Assembly: GCA_017457955.1 (NCBI GenBank)
Contig: JAFTGL010000011.1
Span: forward strand, 1 to 64,000
Source of the DNA: Ruminococcus sp.
GTDB taxonomy: Bacteria; Bacillota; Clostridia; Oscillospirales; Acutalibacteraceae
DNA: 64,000 nucleotides
Reading direction: 5' to 3'
The translations under genes and the position numbers were made by a program. The notes below the pieces were generated by a model. It ran no database searches. It was not told where the DNA came from and worked only from the letters and a program-made list of their open reading frames with translations. Within the stretch, counting starts at the first letter, position 1, and each line of letters begins with the position of its first letter. Shown here piece after piece: positions 31,664 through 39,053 of this stretch.

Positions 31664-31939
31664 AGCCAGCCGAGAATAAATCCGAACACGCTGTAAATGG
31701 CAATATTTCGGCATTTTTCGGCTTATCAATCTTGGCAGGCGCCAGCCTGCCTGCACTTTCTGCACCGAAAACTGCTCGAAATCTTGCTGATTTTCAGTCC
31801 TTTGGAGTTTTGCCGGAGCAGATTTTTGTCTGATTGCGGCAAAACCACAGCGAACCCTGACGGGTTCGCGAGGATTTTAACAAAGAGCAGGCGAAAATCT
31901 GCCCGTCAAAACCGGGTTCGGATTTGTTCTCGGTTGGCT
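31664..31939 (+). ncRNA. 276-nt structured element closed by a 24-bp helix
   Basis: Bases 31664-31687 pair with 31916-31939 over 24 positions. The two non-Watson-Crick positions are both G-U wobbles if the + strand is transcribed, but A-C mismatches on the other strand. Inside are three clean hairpins: GGCAGGC/GCCTGCC (31734-31751), GTTTTGCCG/CGGCAAAAC with an inner CAGA/TCTG stem (31807-31845), and GCGAACCC/GGGTTCGC with a TGAC loop (31850-31869). No open frame of note. It lies between the dockerin terminator and the convergent mntP stop codon, which its last two bases overlap. It could be a structured RNA or a MITE-like repeat; I do not recognise a named family. Confidence 0.45.
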
Positions 31940-32513
31940 ATGCAAAGAATATGTTTTTCACAAAGATCTCGATACCTATGGCGATCAGGATGATACCGCC
32001 CACCAGCTCGGCATGCTTAAAGATACTGCCAAAGCTCCTGCCGATCCACAGCCCGAACAGGCAGATGATGAACGTCACCGCCGCGATAATGAGCGACGCG
32101 AGCAGTGCCATAGGCAGCTCATAGTCGGCGATGGTGAAGCCCACCGACAGAGCGTCGATCGCGGTCGCGATCCCCTGCAGCAGCAGGACGCCGACCGTCA
32201 GACGGCGGGTCTCATCATCCTCCCTGCCCCTGAGACACCCGACGATCATCTTGATCCCGATGTAGAGGAGCAGTCCGAGGGCAATATAAGGAATGAACTT
32301 TTCAATCACACCGAACCAGCCCACCACCGTGCGCACCAACAGCCACCCGACCATCGGCATGAGGAACTGGAAGAAGCTGTAAGTCCCCGCGACGGCAGTG
32401 CATTTCAGCGGGCGCATTTTCGGCTCGGCAAGCCCGTTCGCGATCGACACCGAGAAGGCGTCCATCGCCAGCCCTACGCCCAAAAGAATGGAATTGAAGA
32501 GAAATAACCACAT
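31938..32513 (-). CDS. mntP: Manganese efflux pump MntP
   Basis: A 191-residue six-helix membrane protein built from two inverted halves. Each half begins with an Asp-containing motif: GLAMDAFSVSIANG (14-27) and ATAIDALSVGFT (about 115-126), which line the Mn2+ path. It exports excess manganese. No yybP-ykoY-type manganese riboswitch is recognisable directly upstream, because the DUF1284 gene ends nine bases before the start. It is therefore probably expressed with bioY and the DUF1284 gene. Confidence 0.92.
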   Translation of the reverse strand: MWLFLFNSILLGVGLAMDAFSVSIANGLAEPKMRPLKCTAVAGTYSFFQFLMPMVGWLLVRTVVGWFGVIEKFIPYIALGLLLYIGIKMIVGCLRGREDDETRRLTVGVLLLQGIATAIDALSVGFTIADYELPMALLASLIIAAVTFIICLFGLWIGRSFGSIFKHAELVGGIILIAIGIEIFVKNIFFA

Positions 32514-32522
32514 AGGATTCGC

Positions 32523-32897
32523 TCACTTTTTGCAGATCGTCAGCCATTGGCAGTCACGGCAGACCTCGGATAATTTGGAACACCCGATGATTCTATCATA
32601 TGCGCGGGCGGATAATTCATTCCACCGCAGAGTGTCGCCGACGCTCAGCCCCAGGAGTGCAAGCGCTCTTTCGTCTATCGCCCGCACCTTATCGTCCGTC
32701 TCGCAAACGCCGCCGGCATTATGCGGGCATTTCTCGCACAGCATGTCACAGCCGCTATGGAGCGTGACCGCGGGATCATCGCTTTGCAACACCCCGATGA
32801 CCGCACTCATATGGCTGACAAAGGCTTCGCTGTAGCCCTTGCCCTCAAAAAACTGTATGCACAGCGCGTGGTGAGGACGCAGATAAATCTGACTCAA
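32523..32897 (-). CDS. DUF1284 domain protein
   Basis: A 124-residue protein with the DUF1284 opening IYLRPHHALCIQFFEGKGYS and two Cys pairs, CDMLCEKCPH (about 67-76) and CRDCQWLTIC at the end, probably binding zinc or an Fe-S cluster. Function is unknown. No ATG is available at the front of the domain. A TTG at 32897 shares bases with the bioY stop codon (TTGA overlap), so translation is probably coupled to bioY. The open frame continues 70 codons upstream only as the shadow of bioY. Confidence 0.75.
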   Translation of the reverse strand: MSQIYLRPHHALCIQFFEGKGYSEAFVSHMSAVIGVLQSDDPAVTLHSGCDMLCEKCPHNAGGVCETDDKVRAIDERALALLGLSVGDTLRWNELSARAYDRIIGCSKLSEVCRDCQWLTICKK

Positions 32898-33454
32898 AGG
32901 GCAACTATCTTTGACAGGCGGTTCGCGAGGATCATCGCCAGCGCGATCTTCACGCCGTCGGGGATCAGGAACGGCACTACACACAGCATGAGCGATTCGC
33001 CGATGTGCATGCCCGTCACGATCATGAACCAGATCGTGCCGATCGCGTAGCATACGAGCACGCCGAGTATCATAGAAAGCGTCAAAGGGAGCGCCTTTCT
33101 CTGCCATTTATCCGCGGCGAGACCGATGATCAGCGCGCAAGGAATGAAGCCGATGATATAGCCGCCGGTCGGACCCGCGAGGATACCCACGCCGCCGGAC
33201 ATCCCCGCGAACACGGGTACGCCTACGGCGCCCAACAATACATAGATGAACACGCTGAGCGTCCCGCGCTTCCAGCCAAGCATGGCGGCAGCCAGACAGA
33301 CCGCGAAGGTCTGCAGGGTGATCGGCACCTCGCCGATGGGGATACTCAAGATGGAACACACCGCGATCAGCGCGGCGAACATCGCGGTAAAGACCAGATC
33401 CTTGACCGCGGTTTTTGAACGGTTTTGCTCTTTGTCATGGGAATTTGCTGACAT
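32894..33454 (-). CDS. bioY: Biotin ECF transporter S component BioY
   Basis: A 186-residue membrane protein with six helices. Typical BioY features are FTAMFAALIAVCSILSIPIGEVPITLQTFAVCLAAAMLGWKRG and the GGVGILAGPTGGYIIGF loop (about 93-109), which binds biotin. It needs the shared ECF energising module, not encoded here. The ATG at 33454 follows GAGG by eight bases; the frame upstream lacks a ribosome site and overlaps the promoter. It leads a unit with the DUF1284 and mntP genes. Confidence 0.92.
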   Translation of the reverse strand: MSANSHDKEQNRSKTAVKDLVFTAMFAALIAVCSILSIPIGEVPITLQTFAVCLAAAMLGWKRGTLSVFIYVLLGAVGVPVFAGMSGGVGILAGPTGGYIIGFIPCALIIGLAADKWQRKALPLTLSMILGVLVCYAIGTIWFMIVTGMHIGESLMLCVVPFLIPDGVKIALAMILANRLSKIVAL

Positions 33455-33485
33455 AAAAAATACCTCATTTCTCAATTTCAAATTG

Positions 33486-33514
33486 ATTATACTACCAACT
33501 GCCGAGCAAGTCAA
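33486..33514 (-). promoter_or_regulatory. Promoter of bioY, with an adjoining palindrome
   Basis: On the minus strand TTGACT (33514-33509), 17 bases, TATAAT (33491-33486). Immediately downstream CAATTTGAAATTG (33474-33486) is a perfect 13-bp palindrome touching the -10 box; it may be an operator. It does not resemble the known BirA site. Confidence 0.8.
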
Positions 33515-33697
33515 TTATGAGGATTTTGACTGAATTTGCTTGATTTTTGTGAATTATGAATAGAAAAGAATCCGAAAAATAGCCATATAGCGAATTGTCT
33601 TTTTTTGAAGCATATGTTATTATTAAATATGTATAAAATTATCATAGAATCTTTAGATGTTTTTAACACTTTAACTAACGAAAGGAATTGGCACGGC

Positions 33698-36124
33698 ATG
33701 CGCGAGACCATCCATCTGAACAACGGCTGGGATTTCACCCCCGACTTTTCGGAATCCTTTTTAAACGGCGGCGGTGAAGCCGAAACCGTCCGTCTGCCGC
33801 ACACCTGCGCGGTCACGCCGTTTCACTACTTTGATGAGAGCATCTATCAGATGGTCTGCGGCTACCGCAAACGTCTCGACCTGAGCGGCAGAGATGGGCG
33901 CAGAGCCTTTGTCGTGTTCGGCGCGGCGGCACACTTTGCTAAGATCTACCTCGACGGCGTGCTGATCGGCGAACACAAGGGCGGCTACACCTCCTTTGAG
34001 ATCGAGCTCATCACCGAGAACCCCTCTCCCCTATTATGCGTAGAACTCGATACCCGCGAGAGTCTCGATATCCCGCCCTTCGGTCACGTGATCGACTACA
34101 TGACCTACGGCGGGCTTTACCGCGCGGTGCGGCTCGAATACCGCGCAGAAAGCTATATCAGCGACCTTTTCCCGAAGCCCCTTATCCCCGACAGCGTCCG
34201 CGTCACGCCGAAGATGAACAGGAAGCTGATCGCGGGCATGACCTTCAAGGGCGTTATTGACTGCGATGCCGATGTGGTCGGCGGAGCGGACGGTATCCGT
34301 CTGTACCTGACCGAAAAGGGCAGTGAAGCGATCCTCGCCGACAAGCTCTTTGCCCTTGATGAGCCCCTAAGGCTCACCGTACCCTCGGCACACCTGTGGG
34401 ATACCGAAAGTCCCGTACTGTACGACCTGCACGCTCAGCTGATAAAAGATAACAAGGTCACCGATACCTTAACAAGACGCGTCGGCTTCCGCAGGGCAGA
34501 ATTCAAGACAGACGGCTTCTACCTCAACGGCAGGAAGCTCAAACTCCGCGGGCTGAACCGCCACCAGAGCTACCCCTACGTCGGCTATGCCATGCCGCGC
34601 AGTATGCAGCGTCTTGACGCGGATATCCTCAAAAGCGAGCTTGGCTGCAACGCCGTGCGCACCTCGCACTATCCCCAGTCGCACCACTTCATCGGACGGT
34701 GTGACGAACTGGGACTTCTCGTCTTTACCGAGATACCGGGATGGCAGAACATCGGCGGCGCAAGCTGGAAGGCTCAGGCGGTCGCGACCACCGCAGAGAT
34801 GGTGCGCGAATACCGCAATCATCCCTCCATCATCCTCTGGGGCGTACGTATCAACGAGAGCAAGGACGACCGCGACTTTTATATCAGAACAAACCAAGCT
34901 GCACATGATCTCGACCCCACCCGCCCGACCGGCGGTGTGCGGTGTCACAAAAAGAGCGAATTGCTGGAGGACATCTACACCTACAACGACTTCATCCATG
35001 ACGGAAAGCAGGCGGGCTGTGAGCCGAAGAAAGCGGTCACTTCCGACATGACAAAGCCCTACCTGATCTCCGAGTACGGCGGACATATGTACCCGACTAA
35101 GGGCTTTGACGACGAGGAGCACCGCCTCGAGCACATGCTCCGTCATGCGCGGGTACTGGACACAGTAAGCTCCCACGACGATATCGCAGGCTCCTTCGGC
35201 TGGTGCTTCTTCGACTACAACACCCACAAGGAGTTCGGCGCGGGTGACAGGATCTGCTACCACGGCGTATGCGATATGTTCCGCAACAAAAAGCTCGCCG
35301 CCGACCTCTACGCGATACAGCAGGACGACACCCCCATCCTGACGCTCAGCTCCTCCATGGACATCGGCGACCACCCCGCCTCCAACCGCGGACGCGTCTA
35401 TATTCTCACCAACGCCGACTGCGTCCGTTTCTACAAAAACGACCGCTTCATCCGTGAGTACACCCACGCGGATTCCGAATTCAAACATATGAAAACCCCG
35501 CCGATCGAGATCACCGACTACATCGGCAGTCAGATAGAAGAAAACGAAAACTTCACCGAAAAGCAGGCGGCATACGTCAGGGATATCCTCAACGAGTCCA
35601 CCCGCTTCGGGATGAACAACCTCTCGCTCGACGCAAAGCGCAAGGCGGCGTGGCTGATGACGCGCTATGGCATGAGCTTCGACGACGCCTACGGACTTTA
35701 CGGCAAGTACATCGGCAACTGGGGCGACGACTCTGTCGTTTACCGCTTTGAGGCGGTCAAAAACGGCAAGGTCGTCAAAACGCTGAACGTCTCGCCCTTT
35801 GAGGAGCGTGTTCTTACGGCTCAGGCCGACCATACAGAGCTGATCGAGGATAAAACCTACGACGTCGCGGCGGTGCGCATCCGCATGACCGACCAGAACG
35901 GCATCACCCTGCCCTACTATAACGGCGCGGTAAAGATGCAGCTCGACGGCGACGCGGAGCTGATTGCCGAAGACCCCGTGATCCTTCGAGGCGGCACAGG
36001 CGGCATCTATATCCGCACCAAGGGCAAAAACGGCAAAGCAGCTTTGACCCTCAGCGCAGATGGCGCGGAGAGTCTTACGATCGGATTCACTATCACTATC
36101 AAGGAGGACAGCGATGGAAGATAA
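33698..36124 (+). CDS. Glycoside hydrolase family 2 protein (beta-galactosidase-like)
   Basis: An 808-residue cytoplasmic enzyme. The N-terminal sugar-binding domain (NGWDFTPDF, RLPHTCAV, GGYTSFEIEL) is followed by an Ig-like domain ending RRVGFRRAEF, then the TIM barrel. The acid/base is Glu387 in WGVRINES (the WxxxNE motif of the family) and the nucleophile is Glu459 in ISEYGG. Further C-terminal beta domains run to 808. No signal peptide. GH2 enzymes cleave beta-galactosides, beta-glucuronides or beta-mannosides; the GH36 and GPH partners favour galactosides. The ATG at 33698 is chosen as the domain start, with AAAGGA 11 bases before it. The gene overlaps the next by 11 bases. Confidence 0.88.
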   Translation: MRETIHLNNGWDFTPDFSESFLNGGGEAETVRLPHTCAVTPFHYFDESIYQMVCGYRKRLDLSGRDGRRAFVVFGAAAHFAKIYLDGVLIGEHKGGYTSFEIELITENPSPLLCVELDTRESLDIPPFGHVIDYMTYGGLYRAVRLEYRAESYISDLFPKPLIPDSVRVTPKMNRKLIAGMTFKGVIDCDADVVGGADGIRLYLTEKGSEAILADKLFALDEPLRLTVPSAHLWDTESPVLYDLHAQLIKDNKVTDTLTRRVGFRRAEFKTDGFYLNGRKLKLRGLNRHQSYPYVGYAMPRSMQRLDADILKSELGCNAVRTSHYPQSHHFIGRCDELGLLVFTEIPGWQNIGGASWKAQAVATTAEMVREYRNHPSIILWGVRINESKDDRDFYIRTNQAAHDLDPTRPTGGVRCHKKSELLEDIYTYNDFIHDGKQAGCEPKKAVTSDMTKPYLISEYGGHMYPTKGFDDEEHRLEHMLRHARVLDTVSSHDDIAGSFGWCFFDYNTHKEFGAGDRICYHGVCDMFRNKKLAADLYAIQQDDTPILTLSSSMDIGDHPASNRGRVYILTNADCVRFYKNDRFIREYTHADSEFKHMKTPPIEITDYIGSQIEENENFTEKQAAYVRDILNESTRFGMNNLSLDAKRKAAWLMTRYGMSFDDAYGLYGKYIGNWGDDSVVYRFEAVKNGKVVKTLNVSPFEERVLTAQADHTELIEDKTYDVAAVRIRMTDQNGITLPYYNGAVKMQLDGDAELIAEDPVILRGGTGGIYIRTKGKNGKAALTLSADGAESLTIGFTITIKEDSDGR

Positions 36125-37580
36125 AAGCAAAATCATCTTCGGGAACCAAATCAGCGCGAAAGACTACAAAAGCGCGCTGAACTCGAAGAAAAAGTATCTG
36201 AAAAAATACGGCGACGACAGCAAAAAGGCGTACACAGCGAAGCTGGTCGAAAACGCCACGCTCAGCGATCCGCTCGGGGTGCTGGATATCCGCGTCGGCG
36301 AGGGCGGGGGCGATATCCCCTTCGATACCGAGAAGGGTATCATCGTCGGCAACATCCGCATGGGCTTCGGTCACTATCGTATCTCTATCGCGATGGCGAG
36401 TGCGGCTCACGCGCTGGGCTACACGCCCTACTGGATGGACCTCAACTCCTACAAGGATACCACCTGCACCAAGGTCATCGGCGCGCAGAACGACTTGTAC
36501 AGCCTCGGCTCCCGCCTGTCACAGAAAAGCAAGCTGTTCAACAAGATCGTATGGGAGCCGATGAACTATGAGGGCTTCAGACAATTAAGCTACAACGCCT
36601 CCGACCAGAAGAACGCCGAGCTGATGGCTCCCGTGTTCCACAGCGTTCCCAAGGACATCCCGCTGATCGGCACGCACGTCTGGCCGGCGCAGGCGGCTCT
36701 GCACGCAGGCATGAAGCACGTTGTCAACGCGATCCCCGACAACTGGCCGATGGCGCTGCACCTTGCCGAAGGCGCGACCCACACCATCCAGACCCACCAG
36801 AGCTACATGGGCTACCGTATCCTCAACGGCTTCCGCAAAAAAGCTGTCCTCAACCCCATGCCGGCGAAGGACTTGGTCTACACAGGTCACTATATCGACC
36901 ACGAGCTGGTCGCGAATATCGAGAAGGACTGCGACGCGCGCTTAAAACGCAAGCAGGACGGCAAGCCGATGCGCTTTCTGCTCACCATCGGCGGCGCGGG
37001 CGCTCAGCGAGAGCTGTTCGCGGCGGTCATCAAATACCTGCTCCCTGCCGTCAGGGAAAAGAAAGCCGCCCTCTATGTCAACGTCGGCGACTACAAGGCG
37101 GTTTGGGAAGAACTGGTAAAGGAGATCCCGGGACTTGCAGAGTTATCTACCACCCATTTCAACGACTGGTCTGACACGAACAGCTTTGCCGAAAACGCGA
37201 TCATCGGCGACATCGAAGGCGTGCACGCCTTCTGGCATGAGAACATCTTCGAGGCGGTCTACTGCACCAACCTTCTGATGCGCTCGGCGGACGTACTGCT
37301 GACAAAGCCCTCTGAGCTCGCCTTCTACCCCATCCCGAAGCTGTTCCTCAAACGTATCGGCGGTCACGAAAAGTGGGGCGCGATCCACTCTGCCGAGATG
37401 GGCGACGGCACGCTCGAGTGCGAGGACATCCCGCACACCCTGCAGATGGTCAGCCTGTTCCTGAACGAAGAAGCGACCTTGAAATACATGTGCGACCGCA
37501 TCAAAGCCAACAAGATCGCGAGTCTCTACGACGGCGCGTACGAAGTCGTCAAGATCGCGATGGCAAAAAAGAATCAATAA
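36114..37580 (+). CDS. GT-B-fold glycosyltransferase-like protein of unknown function
   Basis: A 488-residue soluble protein. After a basic coiled N-terminus (about 10-40), GIIVGNIRMGFGHYRISIAMASAAHALG (about 75-102) is the GxGHxxxA motif of MGDG-synthase/MurG-type GT-B enzymes. LLTIGGAGAQRELF (about 285-298) is the GGxGxQ linker motif, and LLTKPSELAFYPIPKLFLKRIGGHEKWGA (about 399-427) corresponds to the nucleotide-sugar or acceptor site. A C-terminal helix closes the fold. The usual acidic UDP-binding signature is not clear. AAGGAGG precedes the ATG. Its place between a GH2 and a sugar symporter in one operon is odd for a transferase; it may act as a phosphorylase-like enzyme or make a glycolipid (both inference). 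Confidence 0.6.
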   Translation: MEDKSKIIFGNQISAKDYKSALNSKKKYLKKYGDDSKKAYTAKLVENATLSDPLGVLDIRVGEGGGDIPFDTEKGIIVGNIRMGFGHYRISIAMASAAHALGYTPYWMDLNSYKDTTCTKVIGAQNDLYSLGSRLSQKSKLFNKIVWEPMNYEGFRQLSYNASDQKNAELMAPVFHSVPKDIPLIGTHVWPAQAALHAGMKHVVNAIPDNWPMALHLAEGATHTIQTHQSYMGYRILNGFRKKAVLNPMPAKDLVYTGHYIDHELVANIEKDCDARLKRKQDGKPMRFLLTIGGAGAQRELFAAVIKYLLPAVREKKAALYVNVGDYKAVWEELVKEIPGLAELSTTHFNDWSDTNSFAENAIIGDIEGVHAFWHENIFEAVYCTNLLMRSADVLLTKPSELAFYPIPKLFLKRIGGHEKWGAIHSAEMGDGTLECEDIPHTLQMVSLFLNEEATLKYMCDRIKANKIASLYDGAYEVVKIAMAKKNQ

Positions 37581-37619
37581 TCGTTATAAATATCGATCCA
37601 AATCATCAGGGAGGAAATC

Positions 37620-39038
37620 ATGAAACGTTTATCTAAAAGACAAATGCGTATCTTCGCGGTCGGTCAGCTCGGTTGGTCGACCCTCAGCGGTATCATCAGC
37701 GCGTGGTTCGTCACCTTCTATCTGCCCACACAGGCGGATATCTCCGAGAACGGCGCGATCCAGTACATCACCCCCGGTCTGGTCATCGGCGGCTTTCTGA
37801 CCGTCCTCGGTCTCATCACCGCGCTGTCCAGAGTCTTTGACGCGGTCACCGACCCGCTGATCGCGTCCATGTCCGACCGCAGTAAAAATCCGCGCGGCAG
37901 ACGTATCCCCTTCATGCAGTACGCGGCGATCCCGCTGTCCGTGGTCACCGTTCTCCTGTTCTGTGCTCCCGTCAACATGATCAGCGGCTGGAACATCGCG
38001 TGGATCTCGGTATTCATCGTGCTGTTCTACCTGTTCATGACCATGTACTGCACCCCCTACAACGCCCTGATCTCCGAGTTCGGCAAAACGCAGGACGACC
38101 GCATGTACATCTCCACCGCGATCTCCCTGACCTTCTTCGCGGGCACCATGCTCGCCTACACCCCGTTCGTATTCGCGGGCTTCCTCAGAGGCAGCGTGGG
38201 CTTCGCGTGGAGCTACCGTATCTGCTTCATCGTGCTGGCAGTCATCTCTTGCATCTGCATGCTGATCCCCACCTTCGCTCTGAATGAAAAAGAGTTCGTC
38301 GACACCAAGCCCTCGAACGCCAATATGCTCAAGTCCTTAGGTGCGACCTTCAAGAACGGCAGCTTCCGCACCTTCGTCGGCTCCGATATCATGTACTGGG
38401 TGGGTCTGACCCTGTTCCAGACTGGTCTGCCGTTCTTCGTCAAGGTCTCTATGAACATCAGCGAAGCCTACACCATGTACTTCCTCGGCGGCATGACCAT
38501 CCTGTCCGCTTGCTTCTATCCGATCGTCAGTAAACTGGTCAGAAAGTTCGGCAAGAAGAAGCTCGTCATCACGGGTTTCCTCGGCTTGGCGCTCGCCTAT
38601 GTGATCGCGGCGCTGATCGGTATCCTCGGTACGGTCGAGAACGGCAACGGCTCCATCCCCGGCATGGTATTCGGCGTGCTGATCTGCGTGATCGCGGCGT
38701 TCCCGATGGCGCTTCTGGGCATCATCCCGCAGTCTATCGTTGCGGACGTTGCGGAGGCTGACGGCTATGAGACAGGCGAGAACCGCGAGGGCATGTTCTT
38801 CGCAGCCCGTACCTTCGCCATGAAATTCGGTCAGTCGCTCGCGATGCTGGTATTCACCTCGCTTGCCATCATCGGCACTACCCAGAACCAGAGCAGCAAC
38901 GACATCACCGCCTCCGTCACAGGCATGACCATCGTCGGCTGGGTCGCGGTCGCGTTCTGCGTACTCGGCGCGGTCATCCTCAGCTTCTATAACGAGAAGA
39001 AGGTCATGTCCACCATCGAGAAGAATCACAAGAAATAA
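37620..39038 (+). CDS. GPH-family sugar:cation symporter
   Basis: A 472-residue transporter with 12 predicted helices of the glycoside-pentoside-hexuronide family (MelB/LacS/UidB-like). The signature RVFDAVTDPLIASMSDRSKNPRGRRIPFM (about 68-96) contains the cation-site Asp residues and the loop-2 SDR...GRRxPF motif. VADVAEADGYETGENREGMFFAARTFAMKFGQ (about 375-405) is the equivalent in the second half. There is no C-terminal EIIA domain. It brings in the galactoside split by the flanking GH2 and GH36 enzymes, with Na+ or H+. A GGGAGG site lies before the ATG, 40 bases after the GT-B-like gene. Confidence 0.9.
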   Translation: MKRLSKRQMRIFAVGQLGWSTLSGIISAWFVTFYLPTQADISENGAIQYITPGLVIGGFLTVLGLITALSRVFDAVTDPLIASMSDRSKNPRGRRIPFMQYAAIPLSVVTVLLFCAPVNMISGWNIAWISVFIVLFYLFMTMYCTPYNALISEFGKTQDDRMYISTAISLTFFAGTMLAYTPFVFAGFLRGSVGFAWSYRICFIVLAVISCICMLIPTFALNEKEFVDTKPSNANMLKSLGATFKNGSFRTFVGSDIMYWVGLTLFQTGLPFFVKVSMNISEAYTMYFLGGMTILSACFYPIVSKLVRKFGKKKLVITGFLGLALAYVIAALIGILGTVENGNGSIPGMVFGVLICVIAAFPMALLGIIPQSIVADVAEADGYETGENREGMFFAARTFAMKFGQSLAMLVFTSLAIIGTTQNQSSNDITASVTGMTIVGWVAVAFCVLGAVILSFYNEKKVMSTIEKNHKK

Positions 39039-39053
39039 TCAGGATGATAACCT

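Noticed and set aside
32514-32897. yybP-ykoY manganese riboswitch for mntP
   Set aside because: The space upstream of mntP is occupied by the DUF1284 gene; no leader is left.
34469-36136. Very long open frame (555 codons) antisense to the GH2 gene
   Set aside because: Composition is what GC-rich third positions of the GH2 gene would give in the opposite strand; no ribosome site or motif, while the GH2 frame has both catalytic Glu residues.
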